From Paenibacillus_AA sp045062745 (GTDB lineage Bacteria > Bacillota > Bacilli > Paenibacillales > NBRC-103111): 64,000 bases of DNA. Positions 42,319-50,021 of the stretch are shown here, one piece after another. The DNA is taken from contig NZ_JBJGED010000028.1 of the NCBI RefSeq assembly GCF_045062745.1, positions 1 through 64,000 on the forward strand, given 5' to 3'. The translations under genes and the position numbers were made by a program. Below the pieces are notes generated by a model that was not told where the DNA came from, made no database searches, and saw only the letters and a program-made list of their open reading frames with translations. Numbering within the stretch: position 1 is the stretch's first letter; the number at the start of each line of letters is the position of its first letter.

Positions 42319-42543
42319 ATGATCCCTTTTCTTGGGCGTATTAACCAGCTGAGCAGAAAACAACGCAGCATTGGGTTGACGGAGGAGGAGAAAGCTGAAC
42401 AAGCAGAGTTGCGTCAAGAGTTTTTGCGGCTTATTAGAGGCCAAGTTAGGTCTACCATGTTGAGCTTAACCGTTGTTGACCCTGAAGGAAATGACGTAAC
42501 TCCGTTAAAGCTGGTGAACGAAAAAGGAGAGTCAAAAATGTAA
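42319..42543 (+). CDS. DUF896 family protein (YnzC-like)
   Basis: 74 aa. INQLSRKQRSIGLTEEEKAEQAELRQEFL is characteristic of DUF896, small cytoplasmic Bacillota proteins in the SOS-linked YneA/YneB/YnzC neighbourhood. Helical hairpin plus short strand. ATG 42319 follows GAGGTG; GTG 42310 is an in-frame alternative. Stands alone. Confidence 0.9.
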   Translation: MIPFLGRINQLSRKQRSIGLTEEEKAEQAELRQEFLRLIRGQVRSTMLSLTVVDPEGNDVTPLKLVNEKGESKM

Positions 42544-42544
42544 G

Positions 42545-42594
42545 AGAGAGCAGTTCCCCAGCTATCATATGCTGTGAGGAACTGCTCTCTTTTT
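42545..42594 (+). terminator. Terminator of the DUF896 gene
   Basis: AGAGAGCAGTTCC pairs with GGAACTGCTCTCT around an 18-20 base loop and is followed by TTTT. It faces the 3' end of the catalase gene. Confidence 0.9.
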
Positions 42595-42605
42595 GACGGA
42601 TCGTG

Positions 42606-44062
42606 TTAAACCAACTGTGGAACTTTCAAACCAAGCCCCTCAGCGATCGCTTGCCCCCATTCGGGATCTGCTTTATAGAAGTGAGTGATTTGGCGGAGTT
42701 TGATTTCATCGTTCTCCACCGGCTTCATGGCATTCACAATGTTATTTATTAAACGCCCGCGTTCTTCTACACGAAACAATCGATACAGGTCGCCGGCTTG
42801 CGTGTAATGATCATCATGGTCATATGGAATGCTATCGGCTGAACCGGTTACTTCGAACGGGGTTGTCTTGTACGCTGCCGATTCGGCAGCTCCGCCATAA
42901 CTGTTTGGTTCATAGTAGATCGAATTTCCCCCATTGCGATCGGAACGCATTTGGCCATCACGCTGATTGTTATTTACTTCGACAACAGGCTTATTGATAG
43001 GCAGGGTATGATGATTTGTCCCAACTCGATAGCGATGAGCATCGGCATAGGCGAATAAACGGCCTTGCAGCATTTTATCCGGAGAAGCCTCAATGCCGGT
43101 ACGAATGCCCCAGGTGAGAAGGTTGCTTGCTCAACTTCGGCAAAATAATTGTCCGGGTTTCGGTTCAGGACCATACGTCCAACCTCGATAAGAGGGTAAT
43201 CTTTTTGCGACCATACTTTCGTTACGTCGAAAGGATCGAAACGATAGGTGTTGGCATCTTCCAAGGGCATCAATTGTACATATAGCTTCCATGCCGGGAA
43301 GTCGCCTTCGTCTATGGCATTAAATAAATCCTCGATATGATAATCCGGGTTTTCACCGGCCAGTTTGGCGGCCAGCTCGGCATCCAGGTTTTTCACGCCT
43401 TGTTCCGTTTTAAAATGATATTTAACCCAAATCCCTTGTCCATCCGTATTGACCCACTTAAACGTATGGCTTCCGAAACCATGCATATGACGGAGAGTCG
43501 CAGGAATACCGCGATCGGACATTAAGATAGTGACTTGATGCAAAGATTCGGGAGACAAAGACCAGAAATCCCAAACAGCATTGGGGTTTTTCAGATGAGT
43601 TTGGGGATGGCGTTTCTGGGTATGAATGAAATCCGGAAATTTAATGGCATCTCGAATGAAAAAGACAGGCGTGTTATTGCCCACCAAATCATAATTTCCT
43701 TCTTCCGTATAAAACTTTACGGCAAAACCGCGCGGGTCACGTACGGTATCTGCAGATCCCAGTTCGCCAGCTACCGTGGAGAAGCGTATAAAAACGGGTG
43801 TACGTTTGCCGATCTCGGACAAAAAGCTGGCTTTTGTATAGGCGGATACATCATTGGTTACTTCAAAATACCCGTGTGCGCCGGTACCTTTGGCATGAAC
43901 AACACGTTCGGGAACGCGTTCCCGGTTGAAATGGGCAATCTTTTCAAGAAGATGGACGTCTTGAATGAGGGCTGGACCGCGTGAGCCGGCCGTCATAGAG
44001 TTCTGGTTATCTCCAACGGGAGCGCCCCAACTTGTAGTTAAATGGTCAATTTGTGTTTTCAT
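42606..44062 (-). pseudogene. katA: Catalase (KatA type) interrupted by a one-base deletion
   Basis: Two overlapping frames together give a catalase of about 484 aa. The first (44062 to about 43097) holds the haem catalase core: FNRERVPERVVHAKGTGAHG (catalytic His), NNTPVFFIRDAIKFPDFIH and NYFAEVEQATFSPGAFVP. In that frame translation continues wrongly as ALRLLRIK and stops at 42974. The proper continuation, GIEASPDKMLQGRLFAYADAHRYR with the proximal Tyr region, is in the next frame down to 42606. One missing base in the GTACCGGCATT stretch (near 43096) accounts for it. Either a pseudogene or a sequencing error. GGAGGTAAG precedes ATG 44062. Confidence 0.88.
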
Positions 44063-44144
44063 CTACTTACCTCCAAAGTAATATATAGCCTGTCGGCATT
44101 CGCCGAGGAAGTGGCATAAGAGAACAACCGGAGACAGTATTCCA

Positions 44145-45371
44145 CTAGTGCACGTTAGTCTCGTTTTGGGATATTGCGGAGTAGCTGTGTGGTCCTTCCA
44201 AACGAATAAAAAAGGGGACCAGCAAGCTCAAAAACAACAATCCAGCGGATACTTCAAAAGAAAGTAAATAGCCTCCGTGATTGATCAGATAAATCGAGAG
44301 AATCGGCCCAAGCGATGCACCTATGAACACCATAAACATGTGGAATGAAACCGCAATCGCCCGGATCTCCCCCGCAATTTGGCCAATTAGGGTGATCAAT
44401 GCGGGAAGAGCCATAGCAATTCCCATAATAAACACAACGCTCATCGTTATTAATAAAGGGAGATTAGTCCAGAGGCCCAACAAGCCCAAGCCAATTCCGG
44501 CCAAGATCAATCCGCAGCTCAGAACGTTTTTGACTCCCATTTTCGCTACCAATCTCCCATCAAACGGTGCTACTATCATTCCGATTATACCTACCGCACG
44601 GATCCATAGAATATCTTGATGACTTAACCCGAAGACAGGACTTGTTAAATAACTTCCAAGGGTCGTAAAAAAACCGACAAGCGAAATAAAGAGCGTAGCC
44701 GAAATGATGTAGCAAAGAGGCAAACTCTTCTTCTTGAAAATATAGCCGATTCTCGAAAAGGCAGAAAAGAAGCTGCCATTCGGCTGTTGGGTTTTATCGT
44801 TTGGAATAAAAGAGGCAATCAAAATCGCGGAAATGAGATAAACCGCAAAAAGCATATAGAATACATAAGACCAACTCGTGTATAAAACGATATAGCTGCT
44901 ATAGATTTGTCCAACGATAGTTGCCATTAAAAACGCCGTACTGATGAACCCGATAATGGTAACTCTTCTTTTAATAGGAAACATCTCCATGGCGTAGGCC
45001 AAGACAGAGGGGGGGAACATGGACGCCGCTAAGCCTTGGGCGGCTCGAAGGGCAACAAGCCAAGAGAAACTGTTAACACTTCCGATTAGAGGGGTTATTA
45101 CAGTGAGCAATAGTAACCCGGACAACATCATTTTTTTGCGTCCAAAGCGATCCGATAAAACGCCAAAGAACAAACCTCCGCCAGCAAAAGCAAGCGAAAA
45201 GGCACTGCCGGTCCAAGCCGCTTGAGAAGACGACACCTGGAATACGTCGGAGAAAATCGTTATTAATGGAATCGTTAAATACACACAAGAGACTACAACT
45301 AATGAACACCAGAAAAGGATACCGGTCATGAGCGAGTAATTGGACGATTTGGACAACGGTTCGTTAACCAA
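44145..45371 (-). CDS. MFS transporter, drug or metabolite exporter
   Basis: 408 aa with 12 hydrophobic segments. The motif between TM2 and TM3 is GVLSDRFGRKKMM, as in DHA1-type exporters such as Bcr or AraJ. The probable start is TTG 45371, overlapping the stop of the preceding gene by 8 bp, with the binding site GGAGGAGG almost touching it; a downstream start (45329) would lack one. Coupled to the gene before it. Substrate unknown; in this setting a toxic aromatic or electrophile is plausible. Confidence 0.9.
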   Translation of the reverse strand: MVNEPLSKSSNYSLMTGILFWCSLVVVSCVYLTIPLITIFSDVFQVSSSQAAWTGSAFSLAFAGGGLFFGVLSDRFGRKKMMLSGLLLLTVITPLIGSVNSFSWLVALRAAQGLAASMFPPSVLAYAMEMFPIKRRVTIIGFISTAFLMATIVGQIYSSYIVLYTSWSYVFYMLFAVYLISAILIASFIPNDKTQQPNGSFFSAFSRIGYIFKKKSLPLCYIISATLFISLVGFFTTLGSYLTSPVFGLSHQDILWIRAVGIIGMIVAPFDGRLVAKMGVKNVLSCGLILAGIGLGLLGLWTNLPLLITMSVVFIMGIAMALPALITLIGQIAGEIRAIAVSFHMFMVFIGASLGPILSIYLINHGGYLLSFEVSAGLLFLSLLVPFFIRLEGPHSYSAISQNETNVH

Positions 45372-45759
45372 CCTCCTCCCCCCTTGCCACTGTTTTTACG
45401 TTCATAAACACATTGACTGCAAAAACCAAGATACCGGTTCCAGCTACGGTTTCACCGATACGTTTTAACGTGGTAATCCAATCTGGAGCGTACCCATGGG
45501 CCATTATAGTGAGGGTAATCAGCATGATGGGCAGGCCAATGCCCTGCAGCCAGAAATGCCACTTCGCTAGAGGAGATCCCGCTGCTTTGGGAAAAAGAAG
45601 ATACGTAATTCCGCAAAGCGCCAATGTTGCCCACCCGAAAAGATTGCTATGAGCGTGTACGCTTGTTAAGGCAAAGTTAAGTGTGGTACCCATGTAAATC
45701 CCGATGCCAATGCCGACCAAAATATAAATGACTGCCATTTTTAAAAAACGTACTCCCAT
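45364..45759 (-). CDS. Membrane protein resembling haem-copper oxidase subunit I fragment
   Basis: 131 aa, four membrane helices. VHAHSNLFGWATLALCGITYLLFP recalls helices of cbb3/NOR-type subunit I, whose HxH-like residues bind haem, but the protein is far shorter (131 against about 450 aa) and cannot be an oxidase alone. Short stand-alone proteins of this type are common in Bacillota. GGAGG precedes ATG 45759. Its promoter (minus strand, TTGATA 45829-45834-N16-TATAAG 45807-45812) carries a CTATA-N5-TATAG site at about -53. Followed by the MFS gene. Confidence 0.78.
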   Translation of the reverse strand: MGVRFLKMAVIYILVGIGIGIYMGTTLNFALTSVHAHSNLFGWATLALCGITYLLFPKAAGSPLAKWHFWLQGIGLPIMLITLTIMAHGYAPDWITTLKRIGETVAGTGILVFAVNVFMNVKTVARGEEVG

Positions 45760-45845
45760 ACAATCTCCTCCTGATCATGTTATAAAGAACCGTTCATTGG
45801 CTTCATCTTATAAGCTCCAATAGGGACTTATCAATATGCTTCTAC

Positions 45846-45860
45846 CTATACAATGTATAG
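45846..45860. promoter_or_regulatory. CTATA-N5-TATAG site 4
   Basis: CTATACAATGTATAG, centred at about -53 from the predicted start of the minus-strand membrane protein/MFS unit. Confidence 0.65.
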
Positions 45861-45902
45861 ATATTGCTTATATTAGCCCGTCCATGTAGATATAGTTTAG
45901 GG

Positions 45903-45917
45903 CTATAGGTGATATAG
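45903..45917. promoter_or_regulatory. CTATA-N5-TATAG site 5
   Basis: CTATAGGTGATATAG. The plus-strand promoter TTGTTC (45929-45934)-N17-TATGAT (45952-45957) follows; the site is centred at about -54 from its predicted start. Sites 4 and 5 are 57 bp apart, sites 1 and 2 are 58 bp apart. Confidence 0.65.
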
Positions 45918-46045
45918 AAAGAATCAAATTGTTCATGAAGGATTATTCCAATATGATAGGACTAAACCGTTACAGTCATCATGAAGATCAGGCTTCCTGG
46001 AGAACTAATGTTGAGCATAAATTCTATATCAATGGAGGATTAAAG

Positions 46046-47044
46046 ATGGGCAGAATAGCGATATATGGATTTGGACGTATTGGAAGGCAATTATTAAGAG
46101 TCGCCCTGCAAAAGCAACTTTTCGTCCCGGTTTCGATTTCAGATCTTAAAGATGAAGGGACGCTTGCCGCGCTTTTCGAGGTGGATACCAACTATAAACG
46201 CTGGCCTGAAGAGGTCTCCGGACGGGATGGTCTTATGGTTATCGGCGGACGGGAAATTGTATTTATCAATTCGTCTAAAGAAATCCCGGATTGGAAGGCC
46301 ATGGATGTGGATCTCGTAATCGATTGTACAGGCCGAGCCGTCACCCGTGCTATTGCTAAAGTCCATTTGGATCGTGGTGCCAATAGAGTACTGGTTAGCG
46401 GACCAAGCAAGAGTCTTGAAGATTGTGACGCTGTATTGCTTAAAGGAATCAATCTGGATCGTTTCGACCCGGAGAAGCACAAAATCATTAGTATGGCGAG
46501 TTGTACGACCAATGCATTAGCTCCAGTCATCAAAATCGTAAAAGAAAACTTCGGGATCCAATATGGTTTATTCTCGACCGTCCATTCCTATACAAACACG
46601 CAATCGCTGACGGATCAGCCTATGAAGGATCGAAGGGACTCGTGGGCTGCTGCGGAAAACATCATTCCTTCTTCATCTGGAGCGGCAAGAGCTCTTAAAT
46701 TTATATGGAACGATTTACAAATTACAGGTAAGGCCTACCGAATTCCAACTCGTACCGGTAGCATTGCTGAATTAAACCTTGTTACGGAAAAACCGTGTAC
46801 GGTACAACAGGTAAATGATATTTTCCGAAAAGCGGCTACAGAAAGTCAGTATAAGGAAGTCTTGGATGTTTTAGAAGGCGAATGGGCCTCTTCCCGGATC
46901 GTGGGCGATTCCCATTCCTCCATCATTGACCTACCATTGACTCAAGTACAGGGAGGACTCCTATCCGTTGCAGCCTGGTACGATAACGAATGGGGGTATG
47001 CTTCACGATTAGCTGAAGTCGCGGCTTATCTGGCAGGTCAATAA
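46046..47044 (+). CDS. Glyceraldehyde-3-phosphate dehydrogenase-like protein
   Basis: 332 aa. Rossmann N-terminus GFGRIGRQ, catalytic ASCTTNALAP (C153) and STVHSYTNTQSLTDQP with the catalytic histidine. It diverges from glycolytic GapA at several places (VIDCTGRAVTRAIAKVHLDRGANRVLVSGPS), so it is a second paralogue, or an erythrose-4-phosphate or other aldehyde dehydrogenase. ATG 46046 follows GGAGGATT; the longer reading frame from 45929 crosses the promoter. Followed after 26 bp by the VOC enzyme, under the promoter with site 5. Confidence 0.9.
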   Translation: MGRIAIYGFGRIGRQLLRVALQKQLFVPVSISDLKDEGTLAALFEVDTNYKRWPEEVSGRDGLMVIGGREIVFINSSKEIPDWKAMDVDLVIDCTGRAVTRAIAKVHLDRGANRVLVSGPSKSLEDCDAVLLKGINLDRFDPEKHKIISMASCTTNALAPVIKIVKENFGIQYGLFSTVHSYTNTQSLTDQPMKDRRDSWAAAENIIPSSSGAARALKFIWNDLQITGKAYRIPTRTGSIAELNLVTEKPCTVQQVNDIFRKAATESQYKEVLDVLEGEWASSRIVGDSHSSIIDLPLTQVQGGLLSVAAWYDNEWGYASRLAEVAAYLAGQ

Positions 47045-47070
47045 AACCAAAAGAGGGAGTGTCGTGCAAG

Positions 47071-48054
47071 ATGAGTCCCGTAATGAAAACGGCAGGAATC
47101 CATCATATTACTTCTTTCGTGAGAGACGCGCAGGCAAATGTAGATTTTTATGCTGGAGTCCTAGGGCTTAGGCTTGTAAAAAAGACTATAAACTTCGATG
47201 CGCCTGAAGTGTACCATTTGTACTTCGGTAATGAAGCGGGGAGCCCTGGAACGATTATTACTTTTTTTCCCAATCCCTATTCTCGTAAAGGGGTTATTGG
47301 TGCAGGTCAAGTAGGTGTAACCACATACATCGTACCGGTAGGCGCACTTGATTTTTGGAAAGAGCGTCTTACGACGCTGAAGATTCCTTTCACAGAAACA
47401 GCTCGGTTTTCCGAAACCTACATTAAGTTTGAGGATCGTGACGGGTTGCATTTAGAGATCGTAGAGCGGGCAGAAGGGACTCCTAGTGCTTGGTCGTTTA
47501 GCGGTATACCTGCAGATAAAGCCATCAAAGGATTCGGAGGGGCCGTGCTATTCAGTTATGCGCCCGATAAGACCATACAGGTTCTTGAGGAAGTGTTAGG
47601 TCTTGAAAAGGCAGGACAGGAAGCGGGCTTGATTCGCTTTAAGGCGGAAGGGGACATGGGCAATCTCATTGATGTGAATGCCGAGCCCATGGAGAGAGGC
47701 ATCATGGGTTCAGGTACCGTTCATCATATCGCATGGCGAGCCAAGGATTATGAAGACCACGAAGCATGGAGAAGCTATGTTGAGCACAACGGCTTCCACC
47801 CTACACCGATCATTGATCGGAAGTATTTCCATGCCATTTATTTTCGGGAGGATGGCGGCATCTTGTTTGAAATCGCGACCGACCCGCCAGGTTTTGCACA
47901 GGATGAGCCTCAAGCTCACTTAGGTGAGGCATTGATGCTGCCAGAATGGTTCGAAGGCCATCGGGCTGATATTGAAAAGAATTTGCCTCCCATTCAAGTC
48001 CGCGTATTGAATCATTCACCCGATGAAACATATAGTTCCGTTGAAATTCAATAG
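47071..48054 (+). CDS. Ring-cleaving dioxygenase, MhqO-like VOC protein
   Basis: 327 aa with two VOC modules (GIHHITSFVRDAQANVDFY; GTVHHIAWRAKDYEDHEAWR) and metal ligands H (GIHHIT), H (TVHHIA) and E (GILFEIAT). It matches B. subtilis MhqO/MhqE type hydroquinone dioxygenases that are induced by quinones. With the GAPDH-like gene it makes one operon. ATG 47071 follows GAGGGAG; GTG 47059 lies on the binding site. Confidence 0.9.
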   Translation: MSPVMKTAGIHHITSFVRDAQANVDFYAGVLGLRLVKKTINFDAPEVYHLYFGNEAGSPGTIITFFPNPYSRKGVIGAGQVGVTTYIVPVGALDFWKERLTTLKIPFTETARFSETYIKFEDRDGLHLEIVERAEGTPSAWSFSGIPADKAIKGFGGAVLFSYAPDKTIQVLEEVLGLEKAGQEAGLIRFKAEGDMGNLIDVNAEPMERGIMGSGTVHHIAWRAKDYEDHEAWRSYVEHNGFHPTPIIDRKYFHAIYFREDGGILFEIATDPPGFAQDEPQAHLGEALMLPEWFEGHRADIEKNLPPIQVRVLNHSPDETYSSVEIQ

Positions 48055-48162
48055 GAATTCTTGAAGAGGAACAGCAGCAGAACATAATAGGTGGAGAAAG
48101 CGAGCAAGACGAAGGAATAATTCCTTGTCGTGTTCGCTTATTCGCTTTGACGGCCTAGGACA

Positions 48163-48227
48163 CCTAAAATTTAGTAACCCTACCTGTAATGCAGAACCTT
48201 CTTTTTGCTTGCAAGAACCTTTATACT
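48163..48227 (+). promoter_or_regulatory. Paired direct repeats and promoter before the solute-binding protein
   Basis: CCTAAAATTTAG (48163-48174) and CCTGTAATGCAG (48183-48194), 20 bp apart, lie upstream of a -10 element TATACT (48222-48227). The arrangement is almost that of 36491-36557. An AraC-type regulator such as the YesN-like protein at 51928 is a natural binder. The remainder of 48055-48335 holds no gene. Confidence 0.55.
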
Positions 48228-48335
48228 AGCAGGAGGGTTTTGCACAGCTGTTAGCCTGCTTACATGTGGCGAAATCACCACGTTCCTATAATAGACATTA
48301 AGTTCGCCAACCTACACAGAAGAAGGAGCATTAGG

Positions 48336-50012
48336 ATGAATAAAAGGCTTAAATCAGCCATGCTGTTGCTAACTATTATGACGTGTTGGACGTTAGCGAC
48401 TTGTTCCACCGGCACATCTAACAATGGCAGTGTTGAGGATCATACGACCTCCGCGGATGCTTCTCCAAAGAGGACTTCGACGGATGAGCCTGCCTGGAAG
48501 CTGGATACGACACCGATTACGTTTGACTGGTATATCAATTTCGATTGGTTCAACAGCAAGTGGGGAGGCAATGTCGTTTCCGATTATATAACGAAGAAGA
48601 CGGGCGTCAGCTTGAATTTTATCGTGCCTGCCGGCGATGCCGGCGAAAAGCTCAACACGATGATGGCCGCAAGGTCGCTCCCTGACTTCATCACGCTAGG
48701 CTGGTACGAGGACGCCGTGTTGAAGATGATCAAGGGAGAGATGGTGCTTCCATTGAACGAGCTGGCGGATCAGTACGATCCTTATTTCTATAAAGTCGCA
48801 GACCCCGCGAAGCTTAGCTGGTATAAACAGGCGGACGGTAATGTGTATAGCTATCCGAATGCCTCTTCATCCCCTGCGGATTATCAACACTATGGACAAC
48901 TGTTTACTTCTAATCAGACCTTTCTTGTTCGGAAAGACATGTATGAAGCGCTTGGGAAGCCGGATATGAGCACACCGGAAGGGTTTCTCGGCGCGCTGAG
49001 GGCTGCGAAGGAGAAGTTTCCGGAAGTGAACGGCCAGCCGCTCATTCCGATTGGTATGCATGAATTTACGGAAACCGGCAACTATTCGCTGGAAGCGTAT
49101 CTTCAGAACTTCCTCGCCATTCCGCAGGAGAAAGACGGCCAACTGTACGACCGCCGAAGCGATCCAACTTATTTGAAATGGCTGAAGGTGTTCCGCCAAG
49201 CGAATCAGGAAGGGCTAATACCGACAGACGTTTATATTGATGAAAAACGATTGGAAAAAGATGAGAAAATATTGCAAGGGCGTTATTTTGCCATGCTGTA
49301 TCAGTGGTCTGATTTTACAGAGATTAACCAAGCGTTATATCGGAAGGACCCGAATCAGGCATATATCGCGATTGATGGTCCGGCCAATGATGCGCATGAT
49401 GCGCCGACACTCGCAGGAAATGGCATTTCCGGCTGGACGGTGACGCTAATCTCGAAGAACGTCAAGGATAAAAAGCGGGCAATGGCCTTCCTTAGCTATT
49501 TGCTCAGCGAAGAGGGAAACAAGGATCTGTACTTAGGAAAGAAGGGGGTTACCTACGATACGATAGACGGGAAAGATCGGTTCCTTCCGGCGGTCGCGCA
49601 GCTGCTCAACACCGACCGCAAAGCGTTCGACAGCAAATATGGCGGCTCTTATATGTACTGGATGCTGATGGATACGAACATGAATCTATCATGGATGACG
49701 GGGATGGACGCGGAGCCTGCCAAACAAATTGCCGATTGGACGAGGGGTAAGACGACCAGCGGGAGCGAGTTCGACAATCTGGATCCCGACCCCACGACGA
49801 AGGAAGGTATTGCGCAGGGCAAACACGTGCGGCTCTGGGCCGAGACGCTGCCGAAGCTGCTGATGTCCAAGTCGGATGCTGAATTCGATCAACTGTTCAC
49901 TGATTTCATGAACACCATCACCAAGGATCCCGAGTATGAAGCCATTGTTGCTAGCCGCCAAGCAGCCTATGAACGAAACGTACAGAAGCTGAAGTCGCCG
50001 CCCAATCCCTAG
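48336..50012 (+). CDS. Extracellular solute-binding lipoprotein (LplA/YtcQ-like)
   Basis: 558 aa. Lipoprotein signal with LATC (about residue 23) and a Ser/Thr-rich linker, then a family 1 substrate-binding fold (ITKKTGVSLNFIVPAGDAGEKLNTMMA; DLYLGKKGVTYD). The length is that of the large LplA/YtcQ proteins binding oligosaccharides. AAGGAGC precedes ATG 48336. Normally two permease genes accompany it; none is present here. Followed by sensor kinase and regulator, so it may serve as the sensing partner. Confidence 0.92.
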   Translation: MNKRLKSAMLLLTIMTCWTLATCSTGTSNNGSVEDHTTSADASPKRTSTDEPAWKLDTTPITFDWYINFDWFNSKWGGNVVSDYITKKTGVSLNFIVPAGDAGEKLNTMMAARSLPDFITLGWYEDAVLKMIKGEMVLPLNELADQYDPYFYKVADPAKLSWYKQADGNVYSYPNASSSPADYQHYGQLFTSNQTFLVRKDMYEALGKPDMSTPEGFLGALRAAKEKFPEVNGQPLIPIGMHEFTETGNYSLEAYLQNFLAIPQEKDGQLYDRRSDPTYLKWLKVFRQANQEGLIPTDVYIDEKRLEKDEKILQGRYFAMLYQWSDFTEINQALYRKDPNQAYIAIDGPANDAHDAPTLAGNGISGWTVTLISKNVKDKKRAMAFLSYLLSEEGNKDLYLGKKGVTYDTIDGKDRFLPAVAQLLNTDRKAFDSKYGGSYMYWMLMDTNMNLSWMTGMDAEPAKQIADWTRGKTTSGSEFDNLDPDPTTKEGIAQGKHVRLWAETLPKLLMSKSDAEFDQLFTDFMNTITKDPEYEAIVASRQAAYERNVQKLKSPPNP

Positions 50013-50021
50013 TTCTAAGGC

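Noticed and set aside
42606..43073. Separate 155-aa gene
   Set aside because: It is the C-terminal part of catalase in the shifted frame, not an independent gene.
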